Assembly: GCF_000003855.2 (NCBI RefSeq)
Contig: NW_003101682.1
Span: 4,933,747 to 4,997,746 of the forward strand
Direction: 5' to 3'
Length of the DNA stretch: 64,000 bases
From: Blastomyces gilchristii SLH14081
Lineage: Eukaryota > Ascomycota > Eurotiomycetes > Onygenales > Ajellomycetaceae
The notes beneath the pieces were generated by a model. That model was not told the origin of the DNA. It saw nothing but the letters and a program-made list of their open reading frames with translations, and did no database searches. Positions 1-12,531 of the stretch are shown here, in pieces (positions within the stretch are counted from its first letter, which is position 1; each line of letters opens with the position of its first letter). The translations under genes were made by a program, and so were the position numbers.

Positions 1-293
1 TTTCTACTCATATGAATATTCATGATAATGAATTGGCTGATTCAGCTGTAAAAAAGAATGCAGAATTAAACAGATTTATTTAAAAAATTGTGTTCTGATC
101 ATTTATAAAGAGAAAAATAAAAGAATCTTATTTAGACAACTGAAATGAAAGCTGGTAGAAACAAAAGAAGAGTGTACATTATTCAAGATTTAAAACAAAA
201 CCCAAGTGAAAATCTTGTTTAATTAAATGTAAAAAGAAAATATTCTCATCTATAATAGAGCTGAAATTAGAATATGACTATTTCAAATCTTAT

Positions 294-527
294 ATGCAAA
301 GATTTGATGATAGATTTGATTCAATAGAATGCTTATTCTGCAATGCAAATGAGAATTCTGAGCATATTATAATACACTGTGTATTATACAATAGTCTCAG
401 AGTCAGATTGAAAGAGAAGTATAATCTAAATCAATTAAATATGAGATTCTTATTCTCAACTGAGACAGGAATTAAATACTTAATAGACTTTCTATCAGAA
501 ACTCAAGCAGCTATAAGAAAATGACTA
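294..527 (+). pseudogene. C-terminal relic of a LINE (non-LTR) retrotransposon reverse transcriptase
   Basis: A 77-codon open stretch keeps a C-x2-C...H-x3-H type cluster: residues CLFC near codon 15, then EHIIIHC about ten residues on. This resembles the zinc-knuckle found after the reverse transcriptase/RNase H region in fungal Tad-like LINEs, usually followed by a short helical tail as here. Upstream frames are closed by stops, so only the last part of ORF2 can be seen. Downstream, at 874-890, lies a hairpin and then a TAA-repeat tail, which is where a LINE 3' end would be. Family assignment rests on the zinc-knuckle spacing and the tail only. Confidence 0.5.
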
Positions 528-873
528 AATTCAGAAATATCTGAATATGAAGAGAAGGAAATTGATCAGATATAGTCTGTTAAAACAGCTATATACTATC
601 TTTTGATAATTTGTTTCATTACAGTCTCTCTTTATTTTACTTTACTTTTTTCTTTCTATTCTTTTCTATCTATCTATTTAATGTGTTTATCTTTAAGACT
701 GTGTTCTCTTTCCTTTTGTCATGATATTGTCAAATGGTTTCAAAGTATTAGAAGATGTTAAAATACTGCAATTTGTAAACAGTTTTTGTATTCTGAGCTG
801 GAATTTTCTGATTTTGCATATCTGAAATTGGTGAATATATAATAGTTAACTTTATAGATATAGGAAAAACCCC

Positions 874-955
874 GAGAACTTTTAGTTCTCAGGTAGATGT
901 CATAGTCTCTGACTGTATACATCTATAATTGAAGAATAATAATAATAATAACTGA
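874..955 (+). repeat. LINE-like 3' end: 7-bp hairpin followed by TAA repeats
   Basis: GAGAACT at 874-880 and AGTTCTC at 884-890 form a perfect 7-bp stem with a TTT loop. About 45 bases later an AATAATAATAATAATAAC tract (about 936-952) ends the block. A 3' UTR stem-loop followed by a short trinucleotide tail is typical of LINE 3' ends, where the hairpin is recognised by the element's own reverse transcriptase. It fits the ORF2 relic just upstream. Confidence 0.45.
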
Positions 956-3424
956 TCTGAACTGTTAAGCTATTTTCATTTCATAATACACTATCATCTC
1001 AGCAGTTAGAACTTGATAATAAATACTCTCTTATAACAAGAGTAAGATATATCTTTTAATATAACAGACATCTGTTGAATGAATCAAGAGCATCAGGTCT
1101 TGAATCTGAAAATACTACTTAATCATAATAAAACAACTTATAACACTATATACACCTCTTCAATTAGAATACTCTCTCTCTGAGCTGTCACTGATATACT
1201 CTCTCTTCAAACTGCTATTAATATCTCCACTTCTCTCAAATCTACACTGAATGAACTATGATGTATAACAGCTTAAACTGATGAACTTCTTTAAGCACTT
1301 ATCAAAGCAGTATATTAAGAAGCATTCTGATTCCTCTCAGAACTATGTATAAGAACTGACATCTTAGAATACTTAATTGATGATAATAATACTCTGTGAT
1401 TCTGTGAATAATACTGAGTCTCTCAGTTCAAACCCTTACACACTTAGATAATGCAAGAGATATATAATTTATATATAATCAGCTATCTGAGTTATAAACA
1501 ACTATATTAAATAATCTCTTGAGAGTTCTACTGACCTGAGATATTAAACAGTATCAGATACTTTATCTGAAACTATAACTATTATTTCTTTGTTATTTTA
1601 TGAAGAGATTGTAGAAAAGATCTACTAAAACTGCTTGATATCTCTGATAGAATCTAGTAAGATGTAGTAATTAACTTCACTATCAATCTCTCTAAGAGAA
1701 AGAGTTGTAAGAATGTTCTGATCATCATTAACTGATTAAGTAAAGATATGATATTAAAATCTTATAATAAGATAATTACTAAACTGATTACTGAAGCTTT
1801 CTTATAAAGCTTATTCTCTCAGATGTATGATTTACTGAGATCTATAGTATCTGATTAAGACTGTTAATTTATAAGCACTCTCTGAACAAGAATCTATCAA
1901 GTTTTTAAGATTATATATTACTTATTAACTGCTTATTTCTCTGAGACTGATAATGTATTAAAATAAATAATTCAAACTGTGAAGAATTATCTTTGTAAGT
2001 TCTGTAATTATTTATAAGATGACTGATATAATCTTCTTCTATACACTGAAGTTACTATTAATGACTGAGATGCTGTCTCAACAGATATAAGTCTATTCTT
2101 TCTTATATATAATTATTATATGAAGATGTTAAATCTTCTAGAAATTACAAAGTTTATACTGATCTCTTGTAGTTTAATTCAGATCACTGATAATATAATA
2201 ATAAAGCTCTGAGATATTTATAACTGAGTAGAAGTCTTCATAATAATTATTAAATAAGATTAAGAGAATTAAATTACTGTCTGTTAAGATCTCACTGAGT
2301 AATATAAGATAGAAAATCTGATATAATTAAATCTTAAAAATATACAGATTATATACTTATCTTGTACACTGAACTACTACTATATTAAATACAAAGTGAT
2401 AGAAGTTCTAGACAGTTATAACTACTATCTTAACACTCTGTCAGAAATTTATAATATTTTTTATACAAGTTTACTTTATTACACTATCACTGATTTATTT
2501 TCTTCTTAACTAACTTCTGACTGACAACTGTCAGAAATTATAGAAGAAGATAGTAAACTTGAATAAGAGATTGAAAATATTCTTAATCTAAGATTCTACA
2601 GCTGTAACTGATAATATTTTATAAAATAAGTTACTTGTAATTATCTGATCTGAACTCTGAGCTCTGTATTATCTGAAACAGCAGCTTTTAACTAATAAGA
2701 ACTACATGTCTGTAATCTCATTACTTCTGAAAAGAAAGAACTAATATAGCAGACTACATTTGATTAATAGATTATTTTATTACACTTTATAGATTACTGC
2801 TGATTCACTGAAAGCTCTGATTCTCAGTTGTTAATTCTTAGCTAAGAAACTTATGAAGTTTCTATTCTCTTACTCTGAAGCTTTATTTTATACATGCATA
2901 AATATCTACTGTAATCACTGATTCTTGCACTTTCTCTTTTTTTTTCTTCTCTAATGTTTTTCATTTTTATTATATAACATCTATATCTCAATACTAGTCT
3001 ATTTAGTGTAGACTTATTACAATTCTTTTCTATTTTTATTAATTATTATAATAGTTAAATCACTTTTTAAAAATTAATATACTTAAATTTTTTTTATTCG
3101 ATAATTGAATTTATTATAACTATATTTTCTGAGCTCTGACTATATAAATAATTAAATTAAATTTCTGTCAATTTATCATTTTAATCTGATAAATAAAACA
3201 GTGATAGAATATATTGAATTCTTGTATCAAACATTTGATTTTTTTGTTTTGAATTGCATTTATACATATCAACAGCATTTTGAAATCTATTTCTCAATGA
3301 TTTCACTCTCAGCAGACATGTTGAGGTGGACTAGTAATAATGGTGATATGATTGATGAAAATGATGAAAAATAATCGTGAGGCGCACCCACTCACGGATG
3401 TGGTGGGTTTTTAGCGTAGGCACG

Positions 3425-3560
3425 TGTAGCGGGTTATAACGCCACCAAGGACCCCTACGGAGTATATAGCCAACTATCTACGTAACTAGTAGACTAGAGG
3501 AATAAGAGATTATTAGATGCTAAGCTTCAAGACCCTTAAACATATCAAATCAGCCAATCC
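3425..3560 (+). mobile_element. LTR-like fragment (copy 1 of a shared core)
   Basis: The core GTTATAACGCCAC followed by AAGGACCC at 3433-3454 recurs at 44557-44578 with 20 of 22 bases the same. Outside the core the two regions resemble each other only loosely. Upstream of the core, TGTAG at 3425-3429 could be the 5' end of an LTR. No internal retrotransposon coding region is attached, so this looks like a solo LTR or an LTR piece. It borders the AT-rich island, which may be the rest of the same element. The nonamer TACGGAGTA lies at 3456-3464, directly after the core. Confidence 0.4.
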
Positions 3561-4329
3561 CTACTCCTTGTGAACACCGAAGGAATCCTGTTTCCATGGT
3601 AGCCATTAGCAATGACGTAGTAAAACTCTGATAGCACCTTTTGCTCTTTGCTCTGTGTTTCACAAGGTTCAAAGCAAACGTTGAACGGGCCTGTCGCTGC
3701 TTGACTGAAACCGAAAACCGGCTAAAGTCAAGCTGAGGCGCGGCTGATTAAGCAGCATCATCAGCCTTCGTCAGTTGAGCTAAGACACAAGCGATATCGA
3801 TGACAGGTCAATCACTGATTGATGGAGCCTTTGAAGTTTCTTTGATAATTGAAAGATGAATCCCCTTTTTATAGGAACCTCTTTATTGCCTCCCGGAATG
3901 GAACACAGCTGTTCTTAAGAATCTCTATCGAATCATGATCACTCTGTGTATATTTATGCTTTCATCACGCAGAAGTGTTCCAAAAAGAACAATACTAAGA
4001 AACCCCAGCAGATTGGAATGCGCGATATATTACCGCATCTCTCTCTGGCCATTATTCCTTTATCTCATTCCCCGTACTATTCACTTGATCATGCTATTTC
4101 TTTGCCCTAGAACATCTTCGGGGTGTTTAGAACACTGTGAATCCAATGCCGTGGACGCATTTGGTCACTTGGGATGCGATGCGACTCCATCCCCCGCTAT
4201 GCCGTTGTCTTACCTTGCCTTTTTTGTCCGGGGAATCATGGCGAAGCCTTTCATAATGTCTGTCCCGTGTCTCTCAGTTTCTTTTCGCTTCTACTTCTCT
4301 CGTTGGACATTTTCAAATTTTAAACCAGC
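3561..4329. other. Upstream region of the STE6-like gene
   Basis: No gene is recognisable. An open frame from 3935 to 4462 runs into the first STE6 exon in another frame and has no family resemblance, so it was not annotated. The region should hold the promoter and 5' UTR of the transporter gene, but I see no specific element that I can name. Confidence 0.5.
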
Positions 4330-7300
4330 ATGGAGATTGCTGAGAATTTCCCCAATATTGTGTCAACCGGCGCGCCTGCAAAGCATAAGTGGACCTCATT
4401 ATTTCATTTCACCTCGAGGAAACATGTTCTTTTTCTTAGTCTCGGTTCGCTGTTTACTATAGGGGCCGGTGTCCTTGTTCCCTTGTTGGCTCTGCCGCTC
4501 GGGAGAATATTTGGTGCATTTTCAAGATTCGGAGAGGGCTCCTTAACCTCAACAGAGTTGATATATGCCATATCTGCCCAATGTGTGTATTTCCTGGCTC
4601 TTGGAATCATCATTTGGCTGCTTCAAACTGGTCATTTTTCATTCTGGATAGCTTTCGGGGAGCTCCAAGCAAAAAACGCGCGAGAGCGATCATTCGTAGA
4701 GTTGCTCAAGAAGGATATATCCTGGTTTGAGATGAGACAGGACGGCGTCTCAGCTCTTTTAGCGCGTCTCCAAGCGTAAGTGCCAGCACACTAATCCTCA
4801 CCATATTCGACCTACTCATTTGCAGGTTAGACAGATCCGAGATCTTCAATTGGCGACGTCACAGCCACTAGGATGTGTTTTACAGAGAGTAGTTACGTTT
4901 GCCACGGCGCTAATCTTGGCCCTTTACACCTCCTGGAAGCTGACGCTGGTTTCACTGGCCTCCGTGCCTCTATGCGCAACAGTGGTGGCTGTCATTTCGA
5001 GGAAAATTCAGCCGAGGATACAAGCCTACGAGGCCGAGCTGACGCGCACATCAAAATTGATTGGCAACTGCTTCTCCTGTATCGATGCAGTTAAGTATTT
5101 CAATGGCCAAGACGTCGAAGCCCGACAGTACTTTGCAGGCATCCTGTCCGCCTCACGGTCGTATAGAAATGAGGCACTCGGCCAAGCACTCCAAATTGGC
5201 TGCGTAAGGTTAATGATATTTGGAATGTTCGTCCAAGGTTTCTGGTACGGGATCTATCTAGTTGAAACAGGCCAGTTGGCTCCCGGAGACGTTGTGGCAG
5301 CCTTTTGGGCATGCCTCCAATCTACCCAGGCAGTTGAAGATATTTTGCCTCACATCATTGTGCTTGAAAAAGGACGTACCTCTAGTTCCGCGTTACAACA
5401 ACTGGTGGAGAAAACCAACCGTCACAACATAACGGACGATACATCCCACAACGTATCCCCGAGATTTTGTGAGGGGGATGTACGCATCAAAAATGTAAGG
5501 GATTGGGACCAAATTCCTAGTCGTGTCCCGTGGCAGAAAAGCGCTAATCCTCCACCACATTTCTAGGTAACTTTTGCATATCCGTCTCGTCCCGAGTGCT
5601 ACGTATTAAAGGATTCATCATTCTTTTTCCCTGCTGGCGATACGACGTATGTTGTTGGGAGAAGTGGCTCGGGGAAAAGCACACTTTCTAATCTCCTCAT
5701 GCGATTCTATGCTCCCACAAGCGGAGATATTTTCATTGACGGCACTCCACTTAGAAACTTGAATATTGACTGGATCCGGAATAACATCACCTTAGTACAG
5801 CAGCAAAGCTTCCTCTTAAACGAGACATTGTTTAAAAACATTGCATTCGGCTCGAGAGATTATCAGAGTATATCCAAGGATAAAATCCTAGCCTGCCTCA
5901 GTTTTGCCTCCCTCGACGAGACAGTCCGCAATCTACCGGATGGCCTCGACACAATGGTCGGCGATGGTGGGAGTGCATTCAGTGGGGGTCAACGCCAAAG
6001 AGTTGCGATCGCTCGTGCACGTTTGCGAGACACCCCTATTTTGATCCTCGATGAAAGTACAAGCGCGCTGGACTTTACTATCCGATCCACTGTGATGGAC
6101 GCCATCCGGACCTGGCGGAAAGGTAAAACAACTATTGTAATCACACACGATATGTCCCAGATCAACGATCAAGATTTCATGTACGTGTTACATCGGGGGC
6201 GAGTTGTTCGCAAAGGGTATAAGCAAGCGTTAAAGCAACAGGCCAAAGAAACATTTGGCTCAGCCCTAGCAGAAGTGTTTGATTTTGAGAATGAACGACC
6301 TCAAAATCGTACGGGGCCCACCCCGCACGATGGTTCTGGAAGAAGGAAATTGATAACGACCACCAAACCCCTTCCTCCTATCCCTAATCAGGAACTAAAT
6401 CGAAATTTTCAGACCTTCTCATTGTCTCCTATTTCTCCGAACTTTCATCATACTCTGTCGTTCCAGTCAATGACCCACACGGAACATACAGTTCAGCCGT
6501 TAGCCTCTCCCAGCAACCGTTATAGACAAGCACATCCATACGCCGGCATGGCGCCTATCATTGAAAGCATTGAACTGAACGGAATTTATCGCGAGAGCAA
6601 GACAGAACCAGACCTGAGTCGTATACCGACGTTAACATATTCTTCAGCGGCGGGTTCCAGGGAGTTCGCTTTCGAAGATGATAAATGCCACAAGTTTCCA
6701 CGTGGCGACATTTCCAATAAGAACACAGAGCCAAAACATTTATCCATCTGGGAAATTTTACACACTGTTATCCCGCGTTTAACTCCACGGGGTAGGTTTT
6801 TCCTTGCGGCTGGGCTTGTAGCTGCACTTGTCCATGCCGCTGCCACGCCAACTTTCGCATATCTGTTTGCCCAGCTTCTAGGCGCATTCTTCTTCTCTGG
6901 CGACCGCGCGCGCATGGCTATCCAATGGTCCCTCGCAATCATCGGCGTGTCCGTCGCCAACGGAGTTGCCTCATTCGTGATGCATTTTCTTCTTGAATAT
7001 TGTGGACAGGCCTGGATTAACTGCCTCCGTAACGAGGCCGTGCGGCATATCCTCTCTCAGCCAAAACAATGGTTTGAGAAAGAAGAAAACAAACCTTCTA
7101 ATTTGACCATGTGCCTGGATCGCAACGCAGAAGAGATGAGGAATTTGGTTGGACGGTTTGCAGGATTCCTATTTGTCGCGACTGTGATATTGGTTATGTG
7201 CATCGTTTGGGGAATATCAGTGTGCTGGAAGCTAACCCTGGTCGGCCTCGCGTGTGCTCCGATTGTTTATGCCATCACGAGAGCTTTCGAACGTGTGAGT

Positions 7301-8691
7301 AGTAAATGGGAGAAAAGGCTCAACGATTCTGGAGAAATGGTTGGAGATATATTCTCTGAAACGTTCCTCGATCTCAAAACCGTCCGCGCATTGACGCTCG
7401 AGTCTCACTTTCACAAGAAGCTAGATGGAGTTCTTATGAATACACGTACGCTGGGCTTAAAAAAGGCTTGCTATGCAGGCTTCTTTTTTGGATTGTCCAA
7501 CTCCTCGATCATTTTTGTTTACAGTACGTGCTAAATGTCAGTTCTTACAGCGTGAGGAGTATGTTCTAGGCTAACATGAGAGACATAGCCCTAGTGTTCT
7601 ACTACGGGGCGGTGCTTGCATCCTCGCTAGAATATTCCACCCAGGATATTTTGACAGTCTTTTCGCTCCTTCTCTTCAGCCTGTCGAACGTGAATGCCGC
7701 TTTGGAATACGGTACGCCAGTCCATATATTAATTTTCTAAGCAGTCATTATGTATACTAAACTCCAATTTTCAGTCCCCCAAATCAGCTCATCTAGAGAC
7801 ACTGCATGTAGAGTATTGCGCTTAGCAACTCTCCCGAACAACCGCTCGCCTGAGGATGAGGGCAAACTAAAAACATCCCAACCAACACCCGTAAAATTCA
7901 CAAACGTGAATTTCAGCTATCCATCCCGCCCCAAGAACCTAGTCCTTCGAAACCTAAACTTGACAATCCCTGAAAATTCCTGTACCACAATCGTTGGTCC
8001 CTCAGGCTCCGGGAAATCCACCATCGCCTCCCTTCTCACCGCTTTATACCCTATAATACCTTCCAATGGAGGCAGTGACCGCGGTACAATATCCCTCGGG
8101 GGCGATGACATCCGGAAAATCTGCATCCAAACCCTACGGTCCTTACTTTCCATCGTTCCCCAACAACCCACCCTCTTCCCTTCCTCAATCAGAGCAAACA
8201 TAACCTACGGCCTCGACCGCTCATCCCCCCTCAGCACGATGGAGAACATCCGTTCCACCGCCCAAGCAGCCGGGATTGACGAATTCATCATGTCCCTTCC
8301 AGAAGGCTACGACACGGTAATTGGTGACGGCGGGTTGTCTATGTCTGGCGGCCAGGCACAGCGTGTGGTAATCGCACGTGCACTGGTGCGGAGACCACGC
8401 ATTCTCATTCTAGATGAGGCCACAGCGAACCTTGACGCTCACAGCGTAGAGCAGATTCGTCGCACGGTTAGGGGGTTGCTGGTGGGGGGAAATGGCAGGC
8501 AGCAGCTCACAGTGATTATTATCACGCATGCGGTGGAGATGATGGAGATTGCGGATAAGGTTGTGGTGATTGATAAGGGGTACGTTGTTGAAGAAGGCCC
8601 CTTTTTAGAGTTAATGGCGAGAAAAGGGGGAGAGTTAAGAAGGTTAGTTACACTGAATGGGAGGGATGGTGATGAGTGTCAGAAATGTTGA
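4330..8691 (+). CDS. STE6: STE6-like full ABC transporter, probable a-factor pheromone exporter
   Basis: Five exons: 4330-4775, 4831-5494, 5567-7523, 7589-7711 and 7775-8691. Together they give 1368 residues with no frame break. The layout is TMD-NBD-TMD-NBD, as in ABCB exporters. NBD1 has Walker A GRSGSGKST (about residue 401), signature SGGQRQR (about 509) and Walker B ILILDES (about 528). NBD2 has GPSGSGKST (about 1138), signature SGGQAQR (about 1254) and ILILDEA (about 1273). A long polar linker lies between NBD1 and TMD2. In this family Ste6 exports farnesylated a-pheromone across the plasma membrane. The length, the short N-terminus and the linker fit Ste6 better than multidrug Pgp-type pumps, but a general ABCB drug pump is not excluded. 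Exon joins were chosen by keeping conserved residues in frame: the first acceptor is the GGTTAG ending at 4830, because the earlier CAG leads straight to a stop. Confidence 0.85.
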
Positions 8692-11198
8692 TTTATTGTT
8701 GGATTCCGCCCTTCCTGCTTTTCTGAAATTATTATGACACTTCACCCAGACAATTGCATCTATTCGCTAATAATATTCCCTCCCCAACCCCCTCGGTGTT
8801 TTTATTCTCTTTGTCAAATCAGGCGGTTACAGAATTAATAAGTCGTGCCTACCTGCCTACCTGCCTACCTACCTGTAACAGCTACAGTTCGCTAAGAACC
8901 AAACACATAGCCCCCTCTCCTTCTCACAGCGCTTATCTCTATCTATGTATGTACCAACAGATCTCGCTTCGCACCCAATTAGTCAAAAATCAAGCCAAGC
9001 ACTAGCGAACATTTTAAACCCATTGAGTGTTCCCCACACATCCACGGGCTGGTCAACTCAGCCTTATTCCGAATAACTAGTCTGTAGTTGCACGGGGATA
9101 TTCCATGTTTAAACAGAAAACCCGCCGCCCAAACGGGGGCCAGCCAACCACCGGCAACCTTTGGACGGATTAACATGAACATGTGGTTTAGTTTCTGGAG
9201 GCCGTGTGTTTTTTTTTTTTTTCTTTTTTTTTTTTTGCCCCTGTATTTCAGCTCCGCGTCGCGTATAGTACAGTACCTACATGAACAGGTTCACGGTAGG
9301 TACACACTTATCTATATCAGGCTATTTAGCCCGATGCCACAGCAGCTCAGGACGCTGTAACGATTGCGATGGAGTGTGCCTGTTTTCAACCCTCGTCAGC
9401 GTGCAGCTTCGAATAAAATAGAATAAAAGCAAGATGTCCAAATATTTATGTGTAGATAGATAACTGTAGTATGTCAGTGAAGTAACTATAGTTGGCAGAA
9501 TCAGGAACTTTTTTGAAAAATGAAAAAATAAATAAAATGAAATAAATCAGGAAATATATATAGATCCCTTTCAGAGCTATCTACGGACGCTGTCAGGCAA
9601 TGCTATCATCTCCCTGCTGAAAACTAATTCGTCAAAGAAACGGGCCGGAAAGTCACATTTGCTCGGGGTGCATGCATGAATATGGTGGTTTTTTTTTTCT
9701 AATCTGTAGTTTTCCCCGAATAATTTAAGGATTCCGTGTTTCCCAAATTCTGAGTGATATCCTCTATCGGGTCATTGGATTGAGCCGTGAAAAAGGGCAA
9801 GTTTGGTTACATGGAACCAAACTCCCATACTCGTAACTATCCGGGCGTAGGACGGGAATAATAATAATATCAAATAACGCAAGAGAGCACACACCAACAA
9901 ACGCCCCCAGTTTGGATTTTAATCTCGAGGATTTTTTCAAGGAAGAAAAGTTGATCAGGTCGAAGGTTCATCTGCATCGTATAATATAGCAGAGTACGAT
10001 GTCTTGGATTGCAAGGGGCGATATAGAACTTATCATTAGCAGTAGTACTGTACTGGTATGGTATAGCGAAGATATCTATGCCAAGCACTGTGGGACCTCG
10101 CCACTGGGTCAAAAAATGTCTCGGGATTTCTTGTAATTATGATTGAAGCCAACAGGAAAAGAAGAGAAGAAGGGTGCACTGCATACATAACTTTGCTCAA
10201 GAGGCGGTTGATGTGCAGAATAAATAACTTACAGATTAGGGTGACGAGCGAAAAGAAGCACAACATCATTTCAATTGATCATCCCACCTACACATTCATT
10301 CACCCTTAGATCATTGTTCAATATGGATGTTCGACGTTGGTTTGGTGTGGCCAGCCATTGACTTTATCGCTGGGCTAGACTGAGGTTGACACAAGCTGAT
10401 TGACAGGCAGGCAGTGAGTGAGTGAGTGACAGACAGCCTGACAGGACTGGGGCTGGCTTTTGCTGGTGGTTGTTTCACGAGGGTTTACTGTAACTAAACC
10501 AGGAAGTTTTCTGTATACACTAACTAAACCTTGGAACTCTGTCTGTAACTAGTTAGTTACTTCCCAGTAGCCTACAGATTATTTACTAATTACTGCGTAT
10601 TATTATTATTATTACTATGGATCTGCCCGATCTGCCCGATCTGCCCTTCTTTGGCTGCTGGTGCTATTCAGAGCCCTTAGCCCTCCTCTCCTCCCTCCTC
10701 CTCTGCCACCAAACCTTATTCGCCTGCACCGCCAAACATCCCGCCGCATAACTCTTCTCTGTTTCACCCTCTCCTCCCGCCATCTTTCTCGCTTCCATCG
10801 TGCGCTCGTCTCTATCGTCTTTCGTTCTTATAGTTTTATGTTTTTTTTTTAAACCTATCCATCGTCCACTCCTCTCACTTATACTCCGTACTGCTTATAC
10901 TGGAGGGATCCTTCGCCGCCCTGTTGCGTGGCTCAATTCTGTTCTGGTCCAGCCAACTTCAGTCAGCCTCAGCCACCAGCCGCTAGGGAACGTCGCCGCT
11001 GATCCAGAGCCAGTCCCCCCTCCCAAGAAGAAGTCTTCATTGACAGCTTACATACAGCTTTCCATCTTCCCGAGAACGGCGTCGCTCTTTTCCTTTCATT
11101 CTTTTGCTCTTTTCCGTTCGTTTCTGCTGCTTTTTCTCTCGTTCTATTGGTGCCATGTTCTGGCTGTGAAGAGAAAGATATATATAGCTTCCCTTTGA
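8692..11198. other. Long intergenic region with simple repeats
   Basis: No gene is supported in 2.5 kb. It holds CCTACCTG-type short repeats (8848-8875), T tracts (about 9211-9237 and 9690), a GTGAGT repeat (about 10415) and three tandem GATCTGCCC units (10620-10646). The nonamer TACTCCGTA is at 10882-10890, 309 bases before the next start codon. Pyrimidine-rich sequence from about 10650 to 11150 is typical of a fungal promoter and 5' UTR for the downstream gene. Confidence 0.6.
10620..10646 (+). repeat. Three tandem GATCTGCCC units
   Basis: Three perfect head-to-tail copies of the nonamer GATCTGCCC lie about 550 bases upstream of the start at 11199. They follow a short ATT trinucleotide run (about 10599-10616). 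This is a simple tandem duplication; no function is evident. Confidence 0.85.
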
Positions 11199-12531
11199 AT
11201 GAGCCTGTCAGATATTTTAGGTACAATGTTTCTTCCTCAGCCCTCTAGCTACGATCTCGAAAGGCGGGCGACGGGCAATATCTCAAAGGATAACCCCTCG
11301 ACAAAGATCCCCATTATTGTAAGACTTGATTCTGGCCTCCTTGATCAAGAAGGTTTGTGGACATTGTTTCCTGTTCAGCTGACAAGTGTTCCCTTTTCTC
11401 CCTCTTCAGGTAGCCATCTCCCTCCTCGCTGCTATAATCGTCGCCCTCTTTATCTACTACTTCCTCCGATCTCTCCGCTATCGAAATGTAGAGCCCAGGT
11501 TTATCCCTACACAATATCTAAAGAACAAATGGCGGAATTGGCTGCCAAAGACAGCATATGGCCAGGTCCCGGACGTCATCCCAGCAACGCGACAGGCTTG
11601 TTCGAACCGATCACAGAATACGTCTTATCGGGGAGCCGGCGACGGTGGTGTGGATCGTAACACCTCTATCCGATCAGTGATGACGTTACCCATGTACTCC
11701 CCGGTCCCGAAAGAAACCGAGCAAATCATCGGGAGGGAAGGCGAGCGGGCTGGCATGGATGTTGTAGTCGAGTTTCCTGAATCAGTCGATGAGGAGGAGG
11801 CCCGGAGGGAAGAGCAGATGGAATCATTGTATCAAATCCGGCTGGCGAGAAGACAGGAAATCGCAGACCGGGAGCGACGAAGGCAGGAACGGAGAGAAGC
11901 CCGAGAACGCGGCGACTGGGGCCGATTAGAAGAGCTGCGGCGTGAAAGTCGAGCGCGGAACCGAAATCGGAGTGACGGTAGTACCAGTCCAAGCGCAGCG
12001 GCGCTAATTGCTGAACACCAGTCTCGTGGAAGGGATAAGCGAGTAGCAAGTGTTACATATGCGGAAGTGGGCCATGTTCGACACGATGGTACCCGACTAC
12101 GTGCAAGTTCCCAAGAATCGGATTCTCGGCCACTCCTTGATGGCGCTTCAAGTATGGGAACGAGCGGCAATTCCTCGTTAACCAGCTTATCTAGAGCACG
12201 TCAGCGCGCTACATCGGGCTCCTCTCTCTTTTCAAACGCAACAAACCAATCGGACCACGATACCCCAAGGGGTTCCACCACTCCTGAGGCAGATATTGGG
12301 GACTCGAATATCCCCCAGCCGCCACAATACGATCAGTTAGACTGGGGTGAAGCGCCAGCTTATCCGAGCCCAACTCTTGAAAGAGGGCAGGGACCCCAAC
12401 TTCCTCCCGCGCTAGGAGTTCCTAGCATCGAAATAGAATTGCCAACTCCAGGAACCAGTACCCCCGTCACCCCAGTGTCCCCGCTGCCACCCCCTCCTGA
12501 GCGAAACATGGCCAGCCAAACGGGACCATGA
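11199..12531 (+). CDS. Single-pass membrane protein of unknown function
   Basis: Two exons, 11199-11318 and 11410-12531, give 413 residues. The 91-nt intron is in phase 0. The first exon encodes a 40-residue, probably luminal or extracellular, N-terminus. The second opens with one strong transmembrane helix (VAISLLAAIIVALFIYYFL, about residues 41-59), followed by a basic conserved-looking stretch with FIPTQYLKNKWRNW. The remaining cytoplasmic part is low-complexity: an Arg/Glu-rich probable helix (about residues 165-220), Ser/Arg-rich stretches and a Pro-rich C-terminus. I recognise the general type from filamentous ascomycetes but no named family. An alternative start at 11226 would drop nine residues. 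Confidence 0.75.

Larger units (their letters stand above)
1..3340. mobile_element. AT-rich island of heavily mutated transposon relics
   Basis: This stretch is far more AT-rich than the gene blocks and has no intact gene. The only recognisable coding relic is the LINE C-terminus near 294-524. From 1537 to 3098 I find no CC, GG or CG dinucleotide, although CA, TG, CT and AG remain frequent. That indicates saturating C-to-T mutation of C followed by C or G, acting on a repeat. The sequence returns to normal composition at about 3340-3400. Which element filled 960-3340 cannot be read: every frame is broken by stops. A Ty3/Gypsy or a second LINE copy is possible, but I see no motif that decides it. 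Confidence 0.8.

Noticed and set aside
1537..3098. Classical CpA-type RIP as the explanation
   Set aside because: CpA and TpG are still common in the tract, while CC, GG and CG are absent, so the classical context does not fit.
3935..4462. Open frame of 175 codons before and over the STE6 start
   Set aside because: It overlaps the first STE6 exon in another frame, has no family features, and the STE6 reading gives a proper N-terminus.
4776..4825. STE6 intron 1 ending at the CAG at 4825
   Set aside because: It leads to a stop after 15 codons. The acceptor at 4830 gives RLQA-QIRDLQL and an open frame.
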